A DNA stretch of 64,000 nucleotides, from contig NW_024465751.1 in NCBI RefSeq assembly GCF_017591425.1, forward strand, positions 6,634,001-6,698,000, given 5' to 3'. This document shows, piece by piece, positions 46,623 to 59,746 of this stretch. The stretch is from Ochotona curzoniae. Taxonomy: Eukaryota; Chordata; Mammalia; Lagomorpha; Ochotonidae. The notes below the pieces were generated by a model. That model made no database searches. It was given only the letters and a program-made list of their open reading frames with translations, and was not told the DNA's origin. The position numbers and the translations under genes were made by a program. Within the stretch, counting starts at the first letter, position 1, and each line of letters starts with the position of its first letter.

Positions 46623-48773
46623 TCCATCCCACAAGCCTTTACTTCCTGAAAACTTCCAGCGAAAAGCACAGTTGTTATCTTGCAGTCACTAATTCATCCT
46701 ACTTATGCAAAGTAGTTAACCTCTGCAGGAAAAAGAGGACCAACTAAATCTAACATATTGTCCCAAAGGATTTTATACCGCTAAAGGAGAAAAAAGAAAT
46801 ATCACATAAGCCAAATAGTAAAAGATGGTGTAATAAGTATAGTAGAGAACTTTCACACTTTCCCACTAGTACATCTACCTATCAATCAATATTTGTTTCA
46901 CAGGTGAACTTCCATCTTCCTGACCTTCAGGCCTCACAGATGCACTGTATGTGCCCCAGACCAACACCAGCACTGGCACTGGTGAAGACTAACTTCTCCA
47001 TCAGTTACCTAAAAATATCATATCAGCAACTCTGTATCTTCAATTATCAAATTTTTGTCTCCATTGGGTTATTCCCAAGAGTATGCAATGATGGTGTTTC
47101 TCTTTCTGAATTAAAAACAAGCATAACCACAAAGACTTAAATCCATCCTTACCCTACAGTTGTCCCATATTTCTCAGTCATTCTTCACAGTAAAGGCACC
47201 AATGATGTAATATCTTCCCTTTTGTGCTACCTCGTGGTCACTCCCATCAGGCTTTTCCCACACTGAAACCAACTTGCCAAAATCAGCAGTGAGTTCATCG
47301 GTAGCAAATCAACAACTGATTCTCAGACTTCATCTATCTTGATTTGTACGTAAACTTGCTCCTCTTGGGCTCCTAGATAAGCTTGACTATTTGAATGCTA
47401 TGGTAGCTCTGCCATGGTGGCACAAACATTTGCTTTGCAGAACTGAAATCCACCTAACTCTAGTTGTATCTGGACTCCAAAGCATCACTAGATCATCCTA
47501 GCGTCTCCTTGAAGACTGGTTCCCACTATTTCAAGCCAAATCTGTTTCTGCACATTTATATTACAAATTGGGCAACAGATGCACTTGATATGTATTTGAA
47601 AATTAGCAGAGCCAATTATTAAGTAAAAGTAGAACCAAGAGTTTGAAACCATTTATTGATTCTACTACTAGATGTTTCTCAAGTGTCTACCACATTTCAA
47701 GCACGATTTGATGCACTCTTCTGTAACAGTCTACAAGAGAGCAATACTACTTGCTTTCAGGGTTATCTCCTGCAGCAAATTCTACTGAAAGGTGATAATG
47801 ACTCTAGATTTTTCCAGAGTTGTATACGTATTAAGGCTTAATTTAGTGGCATAATATCTTGAATTATATCTAATGTAAGTTTTTATCTCAGTTCCTTTTT
47901 CCCTAGCTTTCCTCATTCAAAGTTAAGTAGTTACAGAACATCAGCCCAAGAAGGAAACAAATAAAGTTTACACTGCTCCAAAGAAGAGTAACTGTTAGCT
48001 TATATCCCACACAACAGCCATAAAAATTAAACTAGAATCAAGAATTTAAGAAAAAAAATTCCATATCCAGCTTCAAATAACAACAACAAAACTATAGGAC
48101 CCACGAAAAATAGTATAAAAACAGAAAATAGGAAACAGCAGAGCAGACAGAACTAGAGAATTCCTCAGCTCCACTCATAGGCCTGTTGTCCGAGCTAGAC
48201 ACAGCTTTGTATCATGTCTTAACATTTTGAGAGTAACCTGCCCTTGTCTTCTACTTCTATTCTCTGGTAAGAAGCTTGGGATCTTTGATGCCTGTAAGGA
48301 GCAAGGCTTCATCGCCACCAGTGAGTTGCATTTAGGAAATGCAGTTGACCACATCCTTTTCTTTGTATTATGTTTTGGTTTTGCCCCACATTCTACAACA
48401 GTGAGGAAATACATTTGAAGAAATATGTAAACCTTTATTGGAATTCTAACTTGATTGCCTGCTGTTTTTGTGACCACTGCCAGGTAACACTGGATTCATG
48501 CTTTGATTCCTGGTGTGTTAAGTATACCTACTTCCTAAGGCTGGAGGAAACACTGAAGCATATAATGAACAAACCAGTTCTTTTTATTAATAGTAACATT
48601 TGCTATACGTTATTTATATTATATTTATAAATTGTTCCAACATAACATCTGAACATCATCCACAGCTCTAATAGAATTGGTATGTTGTAACTTCAAACTA
48701 ACAAGAGCTGAGCCAAAAACAATCCTCTCATTCTAGAATGACAATCACTTTCTACTCAACAGCTTACTTTTGT
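46623..48773. other. No gene recognised
   Basis: About 2.1 kb unidentified. Frames at 46904-47140 and 48175-48477 are short and lack domains. Confidence 0.4.
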
Positions 48774-48799
48774 ACACACACACACACACACACACACAC
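48774..48799. repeat. (AC)n microsatellite
   Basis: About 13 AC units. Confidence 0.95.
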
Positions 48800-49746
48800 T
48801 CAGCTAACAACTCCCCACCCAACTGTAAACCCTGCCCTATTAATCCTCTGTCCCGTCCTGTCCCCACCTCATAACCCCTATGCAGCCACAATCCTTTGAA
48901 GTGTTTCCTTATATATAAAATGGGAATGACTCCTGAATATCATGCTGTATACACATCTATTATTCTTAGGAGTTATCACAGAAAAAAAGTGAAACAAATT
49001 AAGTAATACATGCTATTTTTAAAGACACAAGATACTAAACAAATTAAAAACAATGCTAGAGCAAATATTTAATTGGGTTAGAAGTTTTGAGACCACTGTG
49101 AAAATATGCCATAAGTGCAACTAAGTCCCCTGTCCTTTCAATTGGAATTAAGAACAATGAACTCAGAGAACTTGAAAAATTCAGAAAAATGAACCACAAA
49201 ACCTGGGCTTCTTAGGCAAGGTCCATCTATGTTTTACAGGGAAAGACTGAAACCCACAGACATCCGAGGACCCACTAAGGGGCTGAAACATGTATAGGAC
49301 ACATAATAAACAAAGATACATTTAGAATAGATACGCACTCATTTGTGAGTTAAAAAATGCAATATATATGTAGGGAAGAGAAAACTGAAAATTTTGTAAG
49401 ATTGCAATAAATATACCATCATCTGAAAATAATTCAGACACAAGAGAAGAGACTGACACATCGATCTGGGATCTTTAGAAAGCGGCACTGGGGAATCACA
49501 CATTTCAGGACAAATTTTATTTCCTAATCAAGTAGTAATCATATCTTCTAAAGCAACTGGGAGTGACCTGGAAACAAAATATACTTTTTGATTGACAACT
49601 GCGTATTACTTGGGCCGCCAATCCCTACCTACTGTATAGCCTACACCTTCATTACAAGGAGTCTTATGATCAGCACAGTCTCTGAAACCTTACAGAATAG
49701 AAACTTTCCAACAAAGTCGCACATTGTTAGGTACCAGGAGCTAAAG

Positions 49747-49747
<1 letters not shown>
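48800..49747. other. No gene recognised
   Basis: Unidentified AT-rich DNA. Confidence 0.4.

Positions 49748-49819
<72 letters not shown>
49748..49819. repeat. Compound (CA)n(TA)n microsatellite
   Basis: About 23 CA units, then about 13 TA units, without interruption. Confidence 0.95.
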
Positions 49820-51184
49820 CTTATATAACTTGTAGATCTTCCCAGAACCACCTGTGCTGACACCTCTGTGACCACAAAGAAAGCAGGCTGTGTTTGGCAG
49901 CCTTCAAGAGGCACATTTGTCCAAAACCTGAGTTTTGCTTTAGATGCCTTGAGTAGAGTAGAGATCAAGACATGAGTTTTGGCAGGTCCCTGGATTGTTT
50001 ACTATGGTAACTTGTCTGCTTCCTGACAGTGGGTTATAACTGGTTTGAGTTTTGTCAATTCTAGTGACATCCTAACATCTCTCAGCTTTAATCTTTTATA
50101 TAATCTAATAAAAAATTTATTTACAGGTATCAAATAAAACACCAGTAGTATCTGTCATGTAGAAAACATTAGAAGGTAGGCTGTACCCAGAATGTAACTC
50201 CACTGATCAGTTCCCGGTATATCCAGTCTTCCCACACAAAGCTCCCACCTCAAATAAGTCTTTAACTCTTTTCCACCACGCAACAAAATTTACTTCCTGT
50301 GCATGGTTTTCTGTTTTTCATTCCAAAAATGTCTTTCCTTTTGGCTATGATATTCTATTTCAGAAGTTGTAAATCCAAGTCCTATGGGAGCTAAGATCGC
50401 ATAATATCTACAAGCATTTCTTGATGCAAAGAGACACAGAAAGCAAAGTGGACGGAGTACATGTTTTCTATAGCTACTTACCATTCATCTTGTAGTAATT
50501 ACTGAAAAGTAAAACACAGTGCCAGGAGGGCCACGTGTATTGTCACCATCTCTAAGCTCTTTCATTCTTTCGTCCATTTTTCTTCCTATTCTATGGATTG
50601 GTCATTCCCATTTAATGTAATCATGTACACACTTCTCCAGAGAAACACAATACTTTCCAATCAATTGTAGAAGGCTAATAATACACTACTATCATTATCA
50701 AAGAAAGACATCACAAAGACAACATGAAGATTACCATTTTTTATAAATGTAGACGTAAAAATCCACAATAAATTAACAGCAAGACAATAACACCTGAGCA
50801 TATGCAACATGAAAAATAGGATTGATCTTGGAAGTGTGAAATTGACTTAGCATGAAAATGAATCCATGTATTATAGCATATTAATAGAACAAAAGGCAAA
50901 ATCATCTTACTGGAAACAAAATTCACTTTACAGATACAATTCTCTCATGACAGTATGCTAAAAAAAAAAACAGAAGGAACTTTTCTCCACAGTTAACGGA
51001 TACTAGCAATCTGTAGCTATTGTCATATTCAGAGGTTAAGAAAAAATTGAATTATTTCTCCACAGAACAGGAGTAAAGTTTTCCCTCTTGAATCATTTCT
51101 TGATTACTTTGCTTAAGCTATAAAGCAGAACTATTGTATGATAATTAAGGAAGATATTTTCTGATTGAAAAGAATTTAATTAAT
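49820..51184. other. No gene recognised
   Basis: Unidentified AT-rich DNA. Confidence 0.4.
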
Positions 51185-51480
51185 CTCTGTGAGCCGGCAT
51201 TTGGCATAACAGTTAAGCCTCCATTGGGGATAACCATACTCTGTAACACGATGTTGATTTTAAGAACCAATTCTACTTCTGATTCCAGCTCCTTGGCAAC
51301 ACACATCCCGGGAGGCAGCAGGTGAGTCCTCAAGTGATGGGTCTTTACCACCTGCCTCGGGAGGCTAAAATTGAGTTCCAAGATAATGGCTATGGTCTGC
51401 CTCAGGTCCAGATGCTTCAATTATTAAAGGAGTAAACCAATCAATTCTATTTATCTGCCTTTCATACAAAATTTAAATTA
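51185..51480 (+). mobile_element. Older CSINE copy
   Basis: Head GAGCCGGCATTTGGCATAAC with AGTTAAGCCTCC, then CTGATTCCAGCTCCTTGGC, CCCGGGAGGCAGCAGGTGAG, AGGAGTAAACCAATC and CTGCCTTTCATACAAAA. This is the older subfamily. Confidence 0.8.
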
Positions 51481-51511
51481 ATAAATTAGTACCATATTAA
51501 AATAATTTCCA

Positions 51512-51588
51512 TTGGCAGATGACATGATGTTTTATGAAAAAAAAAATCCTACAGAACCTTCAAAAGAATTGGAAGATGATATAATTAC
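51512..51588 (+). mobile_element. Short L1 ORF2 fragment (ADD motif)
   Basis: TTGGCAGATGACATGATGTT followed by TTATGAAAA and CCTACAGAACCTTC reads as ADDMMFYEK followed by NPTEPSKE, the reverse transcriptase active-site region of an old L1. Only about 75 bp remain. Confidence 0.6.
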
Positions 51589-51730
51589 GCGGACTCCTGC
51601 CATGGTCTGACCTAGCCCAACCACTAAGGCCATTGGGAAAGCGCACCAAGAGGTGGAAGATCTTCCTCTCTGTATGCCTCTCCCTGTTTCCATAACTCTC
51701 TCATTTCAAATTTTCAGATAACAAAATCTA
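51589..51730 (+). mobile_element. CSINE 3' fragment
   Basis: GACTCCTGCCATGGTCTGAC, CCTAGCCCAACCACTAAGGC, GGTGGAAGATCTTCCTCTC and CTCTCTCATTTCAAATTTTC form the right end of a CSINE that lacks its head. Confidence 0.6.
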
Positions 51731-51846
51731 AAATTTTTTAAAATGGCAGCCTCCATTGTTTTCAGTTGGAAAGCATGATGTCATTATGGCAATGGTACAT
51801 TCAGTTGGATTCCCTGCAATTCCTAAAATATTCCTGCTGTATTTTT

Positions 51847-52175
51847 TTAAAGATTTATTTTTATTGGAAAGGCAGATATACAGAGAGGAGGAGAGACAGA
51901 GAGAAAGATCTTCTGTCTGATGATTCACTCCCCAAGTGACCAACAAGAGCTGGTACTCGCCAATATGGAGCAGGAGCAAGGAGCCAGGAGCTCTTCCAGG
52001 TCTCCCACGCGGGTGCAGGGTCCCAAGGCTTTGGGCCGTCCTTGACTGCTTTCCAGGGCCACAAGCAGGGAGCTGGATGGGAAGCAGGGACACTGGGATT
52101 AGAACCGGCGCCCATATGGGATCCCGGTGCATGCAAGGCAAGGACTTTAACCACTATGCTATCGTGCCGGGCCCT
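51847..52175 (-). mobile_element. Young CSINE, full length, antisense
   Basis: Complete copy in reverse: AAAGATTTATTTTTATTGGA, GATTCACTCCCCAAGTGACC, CAAGGCTTTGGGCCGTCC, GGATTAGAACCGGCGCCC, ending TCGTGCCGGGCCC. TGTATTTTT flanks both sides (51838-51846 and 52176-52184). It is one of the least diverged copies. Confidence 0.92.
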
Positions 52176-52184
52176 GTATTTTTA

Positions 52185-52884
52185 ATAAAGCTGAAATGAT
52201 CATTGTAAAATTCATGTTAAAAATAATTATCATTCATTAGCCAAAAAATACTGAAAAATTAAAAAGAGCACACATCTCTCCATTTCCAAAGTTATTGCAG
52301 AACTATGTAGCAACAAAAACAATATAGAATTAAGTCATTTTAGTTTAATGACTTTACAATAAGAGCATCAAGGAAAAGCAATAGGAAAATAATAGTCCTT
52401 TCAACAAATACAGTAAGCAAAGTTAAGTATCCATATATAAATCAGTCAGCTTGAGGCCCCACTGCGCCTTGCAGTCACAAAGAAATTTGGAAAACAGACT
52501 TTCAGTATAGCTGCTAAAAACAGAAAACTTTTTGGAGAAGCTATAAGAAAAAAAAGCCTCAGTCATCAAGAGTTACACATTATACAATAAATGTCTTAGG
52601 CATAACAAAAAAAAATCAACAGAAAATAAATGTATAAACTATATTTTCATATTAAGAGTTTCATCCTTCAATGAAACCATCAAGTAAATGAAAACATAGC
52701 CCATGGAATGGGAATAATTATTGTCCTTATCTATCTGATAAGTTATTTATTTGTATAATATTACCCAGTTAGAACTGGGTAATAGCTTTGAACAGATATT
52801 TCTTCAAATAATGTTCAATAAATACACACATATATTAAAGGAAATATTGTTTGTTTTTAGAAGAAAATCAAAAGAATAAGATAT
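52185..52884. other. No gene recognised
   Basis: AT-rich, possibly old L1-derived upstream of 52885, but I see no clear motif. Confidence 0.35.
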
Positions 52885-53024
52885 TACCAAATACTCAAGA
52901 AGATACCTACTACCAAATGGACAATAACAAGTGTGGGCAAAGATATTTAGAAGCTGGAACCCTCAAATGTTGCTGGAGAGATGTAATATGTCTTTGTTCA
53001 ATAATTTAGAGTTACTGACATTAC
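52885..53024 (+). mobile_element. Ancient L1 ORF2 3' fragment, left piece
   Basis: CAATAACAAGTGTGGGCAAA and CTGGAACCCTCAAATGTTGC, then TGGAGAGATG, correspond to the Cys-rich region of L1 ORF2 (CWRGCG...GTLLHCWW). It is interrupted by a SINE at 53025. Confidence 0.7.
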
Positions 53025-53350
53025 ACAGTAACAGGTAAGCTGCTACCTGCAATGCCAGCATGCAATCTATGGATACCCGTTCATGTCCCAGCTACTCCAC
53101 TTTCCATCTAGCTCCAGCTAACAACCTGGGAAAAGTAGTGAAACATTCTCCAAGTATTTGGACCATTGTTTTCCAACAGAGAGATCTTGAAGACGTTCCT
53201 GAATCCTGGGTTCAGTCTGGCCAAGTCCCAGCTATTGCAATGATCTGGAGAGTGAACCAGCAGATGGAAGGGGTGTGTGTGTGGGGGGGGGGTGGTGGTG
53301 GTGTCCTGCTCTGTGACCCTTTCAAGTAAATAAATAAATCTGAAAAATTC
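53025..53350 (+). mobile_element. Older CSINE copy inside ancient L1
   Basis: GGTAAGCTGCTACCTGCAAT, CCCAGCTACTCCACTTTCC, CAACCTGGGAAAAGTAGTG, CTGGCCAAGTCCCAGCTATT, GAGAGTGAACCAGCAGATGG and the tail TTTCAAGTAAATAAATAAAT. Its CT-rich part has been replaced by a GT/G-rich run (53271-53305). Confidence 0.75.
53271..53305. repeat. (GT)n / G-run / (GGT)n tract
   Basis: GTGTGTGTGTG, ten guanines and GGTGGTGGTGG in about 35 bp. It falls where CSINEs normally have CT-rich sequence. Confidence 0.85.
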
Positions 53351-53790
53351 TCAATTTCTTGAAATGATAAACAGATTTACTATATAGCCCAACACTTGCA
53401 TTCCTAGGTACGGACTGAAAAAAATTAAGAACACATGTCCACATAAGAACTTGTACAGAATGCTCATCACAGCCTTATTCAGAACAGCCAAAAAGTGGGG
53501 AAAAAATCCAAATATGCATCCGCTGATGAGTTGAGAAATGAGAAGTGTTATATCCATACAATTGTATAGTTTTTGGCTTTAAAAAGAATTGAAGTACAGC
53601 TTCATATTTTAACAGAAATAAATCTTCAGGAATGCTGAGTGGGAAGAAACCAAACAGAAAAGATCACATACTCTATGATTCCATTTTTATGAAATATCCA
53701 ACATAGGAAAATCCACAGAGAGAAAGTGAGCTAGTGCTTGCCAGCAGTTGCTGGGAAGGGATAACAGCAAGCGAGTGTAACAGGGTTCAG
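53351..53790 (+). mobile_element. Ancient L1 ORF2 3' fragment, right piece
   Basis: ACACATGTCCACATAAGAAC, AGCCTTATTCAGAACAGCC, AAAAAGTGGGGAAAAAATCC, TATCCATACAATTGTATAG and AAGATCACATACTCTATGAT follow the L1 ORF2 C-terminal end and the start of the 3' UTR of an old L1M-type element. Confidence 0.75.
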
Positions 53791-54401
53791 AATGTTTTTC
53801 AGCTTATGAGAATTTTCTGAAATTACAAAGTGGCGAGGTCTGCATAAATCTGTAAATACACTAAAAATTAATTTTATCATTTAATAGCTTGAATGAATAG
53901 TTTGTGAAGTTTGTCACCGTAAAGTTAATTTTTAAAATTTATTTTTTTGTAATTGTAAATTCCAATTCAGCAGCACACTGTCACATTGTACTTTGGCACA
54001 TTGAATATCTGAGTTCACTAAAGCACAACCTAACAAACAAATCATCCAACTCAAAACATGTTTTTGAGGTATTCAAGGAGGATCAGACTCACTCATTTAA
54101 AACACACGTCTATTTCTAGTCTTTATTTCAGAGTGGACATAAATATTGGATCAAAATGATTTGTCTTTCAAATGATCAGGACTTCCTCACATCATTTTTT
54201 GATTTTTTGTTTTTTTTTTTTAATGCCTCACCACGTGTAGTCCAGCTAAATGTAATCCAATGGAAACTTTTCAATCTGCTATTGCTTTCTTTTTTACTAA
54301 AAAGATTTTTTGGAAGGATAATTTTCTTTTGTGTTGCTTTGAAATGGTCAGAACTTTGTAAAAATACATCTTATTAATGTAAAGCAAACAAATTTCATGT
54401 A
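53791..54401. other. No gene recognised
   Basis: AT-rich. The first part may be the decayed 3' UTR of the preceding L1. The remainder is unidentified. Confidence 0.35.
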
Positions 54402-54575
54402 TCTCCTCAGAAACCAGAAAGTAAATTTACCATATGACCTGGCCATCCCACCACTGGGGATTTATCTAAAAGAGATTACATCAGTGCACCTATGTTCACT
54501 GAAAGCAATTCAATACAGCTAAGATGTGGAATCAATCCCAATGTTCATCAATGAAAGACTGGATAAAGAAAATGT
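54402..54575 (+). mobile_element. Ancient L1 ORF2 C-terminal fragment
   Basis: TTTACCATATGACCTGGCC, ATCCCACCACTGGGGATTTA, GCTAAGATGTGGAATCAATC, CCAATGTTCATCAATG and GACTGGATAAAGAAAATGTG follow the L1 ORF2 'DPAIPLLG ... NQPKCP ... DWIKKMW' region. The apparent start of the 145-codon frame 54526-54963 is this fragment running into a SINE. Confidence 0.75.
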
Positions 54576-54671
54576 GTTAGCAAAAAGAAAGAAAGAAAGA
54601 ACAGGAAAAAATAAATATAGAAATTCTAATTTCACTACACATCAATACTTATGTTTTTCTTTTTTCCTTTC

Positions 54672-54948
54672 AGATTTATTTTTATTTGAAAGGTACATTT
54701 ACAGAGAAGCAGAAACAGAGAGAAACATCTCTAAACCCCCGGTTCACTCAGCAATGGCCACAACGGCTGGACTGGGCTCATCCAAAGCCCAGTCTCCCAT
54801 ATGGATGCAAGTTCTCAAAGCTTCAGGCCTTTCCAGCACAAGCAGAGAACTGGATTGGAAGTGGAGCATCTGGGATAGAAACCAGTGCCCATATAGAATG
54901 CTGGAACATCCAAGGGGAGGATTTAGCCATTGTGCCTGGCCCCACCTT
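54672..54948 (-). mobile_element. CSINE copy, antisense
   Basis: CAGATTTATTTTTATTTGAA, TTCACTCAGCAATGGCCAC, GAGAACTGGATTGGAAGTGG, GAAACCAGTGCCCATATAG and GCCATTGTGCCTGGCCCC are in reverse-SINE order. Confidence 0.8.
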
Positions 54949-55834
54949 CTCTATTGTTACTAAGTAGCTATCAATCTTTATGGAATATGTTTCTTGATGC
55001 TGCATTTATTCCTTTTGAACAGGGTCCTTAGATTTCACTATTCTTTTGTATATAAACCACATAATGCTCACTGAGGGCTTCTTTCAAGTCAATAGGTATT
55101 TGGGATTTGGGACAAATGGACCTAACAAAGACCTTAGCCTATAATGTGCACATTCTAGAGCGGTGAAGAAACAGAAATAAACAATTGATCCAAAAATATG
55201 TTAAGTGGTGAAAACACTGTTGAAGGCATTAGAACAAAGGAAATTAAAAGTACCAGGACATGGTTCCTATGTTATATATACTGTTCAGAGCAAGTCCCTT
55301 TGAAAGAGCTGAGATTTGAGCAAAGAGATAGAACTGTCATCGGTAAATAATTTCTCCTCTTTAAGATGAACTCTACTTGCATATAAACTAAGTACTAGGT
55401 CCTTTTCCAGCTCTAAAATACCATCATTCAAGAGAGATGACCATTACTCAAGGACAAAAGAAATACGAGTAAATATTCAAGCCATACAAGATGTGGATAA
55501 AACTGCTGACCAATTTCCTGCTCTGTAACAAAATCTTTCCCTCCATCCAATGACTGTGGAACTCAAGGTCAGAGTTGATTATTTCTCCCTCTATTGCATT
55601 ATTTTCCTCATAGCCTGTGCTAAACATATGCTATCATGCTAGAACTTTGTGCTTTTCAACAAAGATTGAAGTTATACAGTCTCCAAAAAAAAAAAAAAAA
55701 GCAAAGATTCTGATTCAATCATGGAATGTGAATAAATTCCACACAGGATGAACATCGTTTGGAAGGGTCTGTGGTGTATTGCTGGTTCTAAGATGTTATT
55801 TCTTAGAAACTCATAGGAGGTCTTTGACAATGCT
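54949..55834. other. No gene recognised
   Basis: Unidentified. 55165-55340 (GAGCAAGTCCCTTTGAAAG, AGAGCTGAGATTTGAGCAAA) looks like an ancient mammalian repeat that I cannot name. An A-run lies at 55685-55700. Confidence 0.35.
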
Positions 55835-56155
55835 CAGTCAGGGATAGGCTTTTAGCACACTTGCTTAAGTGGTGGCTTGGGGAAGTTGCATCCATTCCAG
55901 AGTGCATGATTCAAGTCCCAGCTTCCTGATAAGGTCATGTTGGGAGGCATCAAACAATGGCTCACATGCTTGAGTCCCTACCATCGATGTGGAAGATCCA
56001 AAAGCAGATTTGAGTCCTCACTTACCCTGGCATGATCTTGACTGTTGCAGGCATTTCCAAAGCGAAACATTGGATGCACGATTTATTGTCTGTTTTTTTT
56101 TTTTTTTTTGGTATGTCTGCCTTTGAATAAAGGAAAGATTAGGTATTTAATAAAT
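55835..56155 (+). mobile_element. Older CSINE copy
   Basis: GGCTTTTAGCACACTTGCTT, GTGCATGATTCAAGTCCCAG, CTTCCTGATAAGGTCATG, GGCTCACATGCTTGAGTCCC and TCTGCCTTTGAATAAAGGAA, with the CT-rich part replaced by an 18-T run near 56093-56110. Confidence 0.65.
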
Positions 56156-59089
56156 AAATTTTAAAACACTCAGACTATACTCTCCTAATTAAATCATAAT
56201 ATCAAAGTGTTTCTTTAAGGCTGCTTACTTGATGGCAATGGATCACTAAAGATAAGAACTTTGGTTTAGGAAAAAACTTAGCTCTCATAGGATAAAACTT
56301 CTCATGGAGATTGACTTCTGGTTTCAACAATTTCTTAAGGTGTGTTCTACCAATGGCATTACTCGGTTTTCATTTTCTATATTCTTAAAATTTGAAAAGT
56401 AGTTTCTACTCCATAAATGCCAAAACATGAGTAGTAATCTATTTAACAGATTTAGTTAAATAAAGTAGTTATATACTTATGTATATAGCTATGCTTCTTT
56501 CTATGAATAAATTCTTTTAAAATCACACTTTTAAAGAGTCACGTGCTTGCTCAAAGGTGATAAATGGATACAGCCAGCTCTCAGGATCTAACAATCATCA
56601 CACAAAGCTCCAAATGGAAAGATATCAAGGAAATGAAAGGATGACATAAACAGACCCGCAGGACACTGGTCAATAAGTAGGCATTCCTTAAGGACCAGCA
56701 CATGGCAGGCAGAAGTGTCAACAATAGCTTTCTAAGGTTATCAACTGTTGCTCAGCAAATTACCTCCATATATGATGGTTCTAAATGGCACCGAATATTG
56801 TCCCAGTTATTTATGCCAGGAATCTGGGTCCTATAGCTCTGGATATCTAACAAGACCACAATCACCTGACATTCCAGCTAAGAAGGATTTACCATTTAGC
56901 TCAGAAGCTAAATAGCATTAGTCTACTAGGTGGGAGAGGCTTGACAGCTGAAAACTTCCCTGGGTTCCTTGTAATATAAATCTCTACTTGTAGCATCTTA
57001 CAAAATAGAAGAGAATGAGCAAGAGGACAAACGAGAACAGCAATCAAACACAGTGTCAGTAGGACATGTACCACCCTTGATGACCTACCATAACAGTGAT
57101 ATCCCATCACCTCAACCATATTTTATTCATTAAAAGTGAGTTGTATAATCCAGTTAACATTGAAACAGGGAGAATGAGCTAGCACGTAGTCTGGAGGAGT
57201 TAATGATCACTGGGTACTCTCAGAAACTACTGAGCACAATGGATGCTTGAAAGTTTTCTTTCTTTAAACTTAAATGTCATTGCTGACTCTCAGGATGAAC
57301 TGGCAAAACTGTTAGAAATGTAAATGACAAGGCAGTGAGCTAAGAGTCAAACCCTCCCAACCCCTTTACCACACCTACAGATTTCATTATTTTGACCCTG
57401 CAATATGCAGACCAACTACTAAGACTAGTAGGTGGTTTTTAAGGTGAATATAACAGTAACTACTTTCTAATTATAATAAATGATAAAGCAAAAGCACGAA
57501 TCATTCCAAACCAAGGTGATAAATTTTCTCAGAGAGAAACCATCTTTTATAGCATGATGGGTAAAAAAAAAAAAGGCATGAGCATCTGAAAATGAAATAA
57601 AATTTGAATGACACCCCAAGAACACATGGGACTTTGTTATGTGTATATTTGGGAAGGACATCCAGAAAGGCAACTGTTTGGAAAAAGACATGGTAGCAGA
57701 AAAATTGAGGAAACATCTCAGAATCTGTAAGAATGAAGAGTAGGCTTCAAGGTGCTGAATGAGAAAACACAACTGGGTCTCACAGCAGGAAAAAGTAGAA
57801 CTCTGCGCAGGCACTGCCGGAGACCAGAAACCGATAGCAGACAAGATGTACTTAGGACAATCACCTGGCAACTTGGTAAAACAGAGATAAGTAAAGAAAC
57901 TGAATGGGATGGAATATCGGAATCAGGAGATATGTTGGAAAGCATTTGGAATTATACAGCCAATGGGACCCTGGGGTGTGCTTTGTGAAAACAGCGCCTA
58001 GACATTGAGGGATAATTCAGCAGAAACATCTGGAATTGTGAGGAGATACATCTAAGTGGACATACGCATCCCTCCACTATTATCCTTTCTTTTGAAATAA
58101 ATTTTCCTCTTTCCTGGATGAATAAATATTGTACTACTGCAGATAATGTATGTTGTTGTTTGTTAAGAGAGACAATTAAATAGAGGACATGGAGTCAAGA
58201 CCACCAAGGACTGTGGGGGAAATTGAGTCACAAATTCACTTTAGATTACAGTGGTCCTTCTCAATACTTTAGGCACTATGAGTCACTGAGGTCCTTGGTG
58301 GTCACATTGACATGATATTCAGAGGTAATGAACAGCTAAAGCAAATTTATTTTTCTCAGCTTCCCTTCATGAATGCTTTGTGTTAGGTAATACATGGAAG
58401 CTTCATAGGTATAACTGTTCCATTAATGGCCTTAACATAGCATGTCTCATGGACTGCAGCACATAAAGACTGCAAGAGAAAGGAATGCCGATTTCCATCC
58501 AAGAGCATTTGGAGAAGCCCAGATGGAATTCCACTTTGGCTCTCAGGAAAGAGCATATGTCTTTACTATACTGCAAAGTCACCATGCAGAGAGGAAATGC
58601 ATATTTGGCTGATGATTCAAAGACCACCACCAAGAAATATCTCTGTGGAGAAGGAAAAAGGGGAAAGGGAAATTTGAAAGCTAAGTAGTTGAAAGAATTC
58701 GTTCCAGAAGTAAGTGTTGGTACTAGGCACAGAAGGTATCCAAAGTCCACAAGAAGTAACCAGAGGACCTGGTCAAATGTGTGCAGACCATATGTCCTCT
58801 GTGATAAGCACTTTCCTCTTAATCGTTCCACAACAGGAGGCCATATTCTGTTCAGTGTCTCCCCAGTTTCCTATCCGATCCCTCTTCCATACCTACTTAG
58901 AGTGACTTTGTTCAGCCTTGACTGTCCTTGGCTTATTTAGTTGGCAGCAGAAGTTAAATGTTAGGTGAGGAAGGTGTGAGCTCCATGAAGTAGCTGAGTG
59001 CACAATGTGTTCATGAAGGATGTGTTCAAGAGCAGCTCATCTTTAAAGCAGCTCTCCATTGCTTCAATGACAGGCCTGAGGCAGATAAC
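56156..59089. other. No gene recognised
   Basis: About 2.9 kb unidentified. Frames 57467-57871 (134 codons, minus) and 58403-58831 (142 codons, minus) are open but overlap plus-strand frames and show no recognisable domain, so I treat them as chance. Confidence 0.4.
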
Positions 59090-59746
59090 TTAGAAAGAGG
59101 AAATGTTTATTAGTTTGCAGTTTTAGAAATTCAAGACTGGTTGATGCCATTGGTTTGGCATCTTGCAAGGGCGATGGATGACACTGATGGAGTAAAAAGA
59201 AGATGAAGCTCTAGGAAGCAAAGAGCTCACTTGTATTCATACGCTGGCCTTTGCAACAAGGATCTTAGAATAACCACCCTCCACAGGCATGCCTTGCAGG
59301 GGCTTGATGACTTCACAAGAAGAGGCACAGGTGCTCGCAGGTGAGAAGTTGTCAAATACATGGGAATGAGGGGTGATGGGAGAAAATGGCAGCACACCTT
59401 TTATATATGGCCTGAAGCAGCTCCCGATTAACATGCAAGACCTAGACTGTTCACTTGGATTGCGAATTTATTCCTCAGCTAGCATATTTCAGCCACCGAG
59501 GTTACAATGGTAAGCACTGGAGACATGTTTCTTATTCTTGAGGTGCCTACAATGAAGCAAGGGAGACATAACTATGACAGAAATTGTGATCAAAATTCAT
59601 ATATCTGTATGTATATATATATAATACTCAAGTGATTTCAGAGGATTAAATACATAATTATTCATTATTCAACTGAACAACAGTTTTTAGCATTTTATTG
59701 TTTATATTTTGCCTTATTTTGTGGAGCCTGTTAAATGTTTTTAATT
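59090..59746. other. No gene recognised; possible old repeat
   Basis: GTTTATTAGTTTGCAGTTTT and AGAAATTCAAGACTGG resemble a common mammalian LTR or DNA-repeat opening, but I cannot assign it. AT-rich from 59580. Confidence 0.3.

Noticed and set aside
58403..58831. 142-codon minus-strand frame (and 57467-57871, 134 codons)
   Set aside because: Overlapping plus-strand frames are present, and no recognisable domain or start context is seen. Length alone is not enough in 64 kb.
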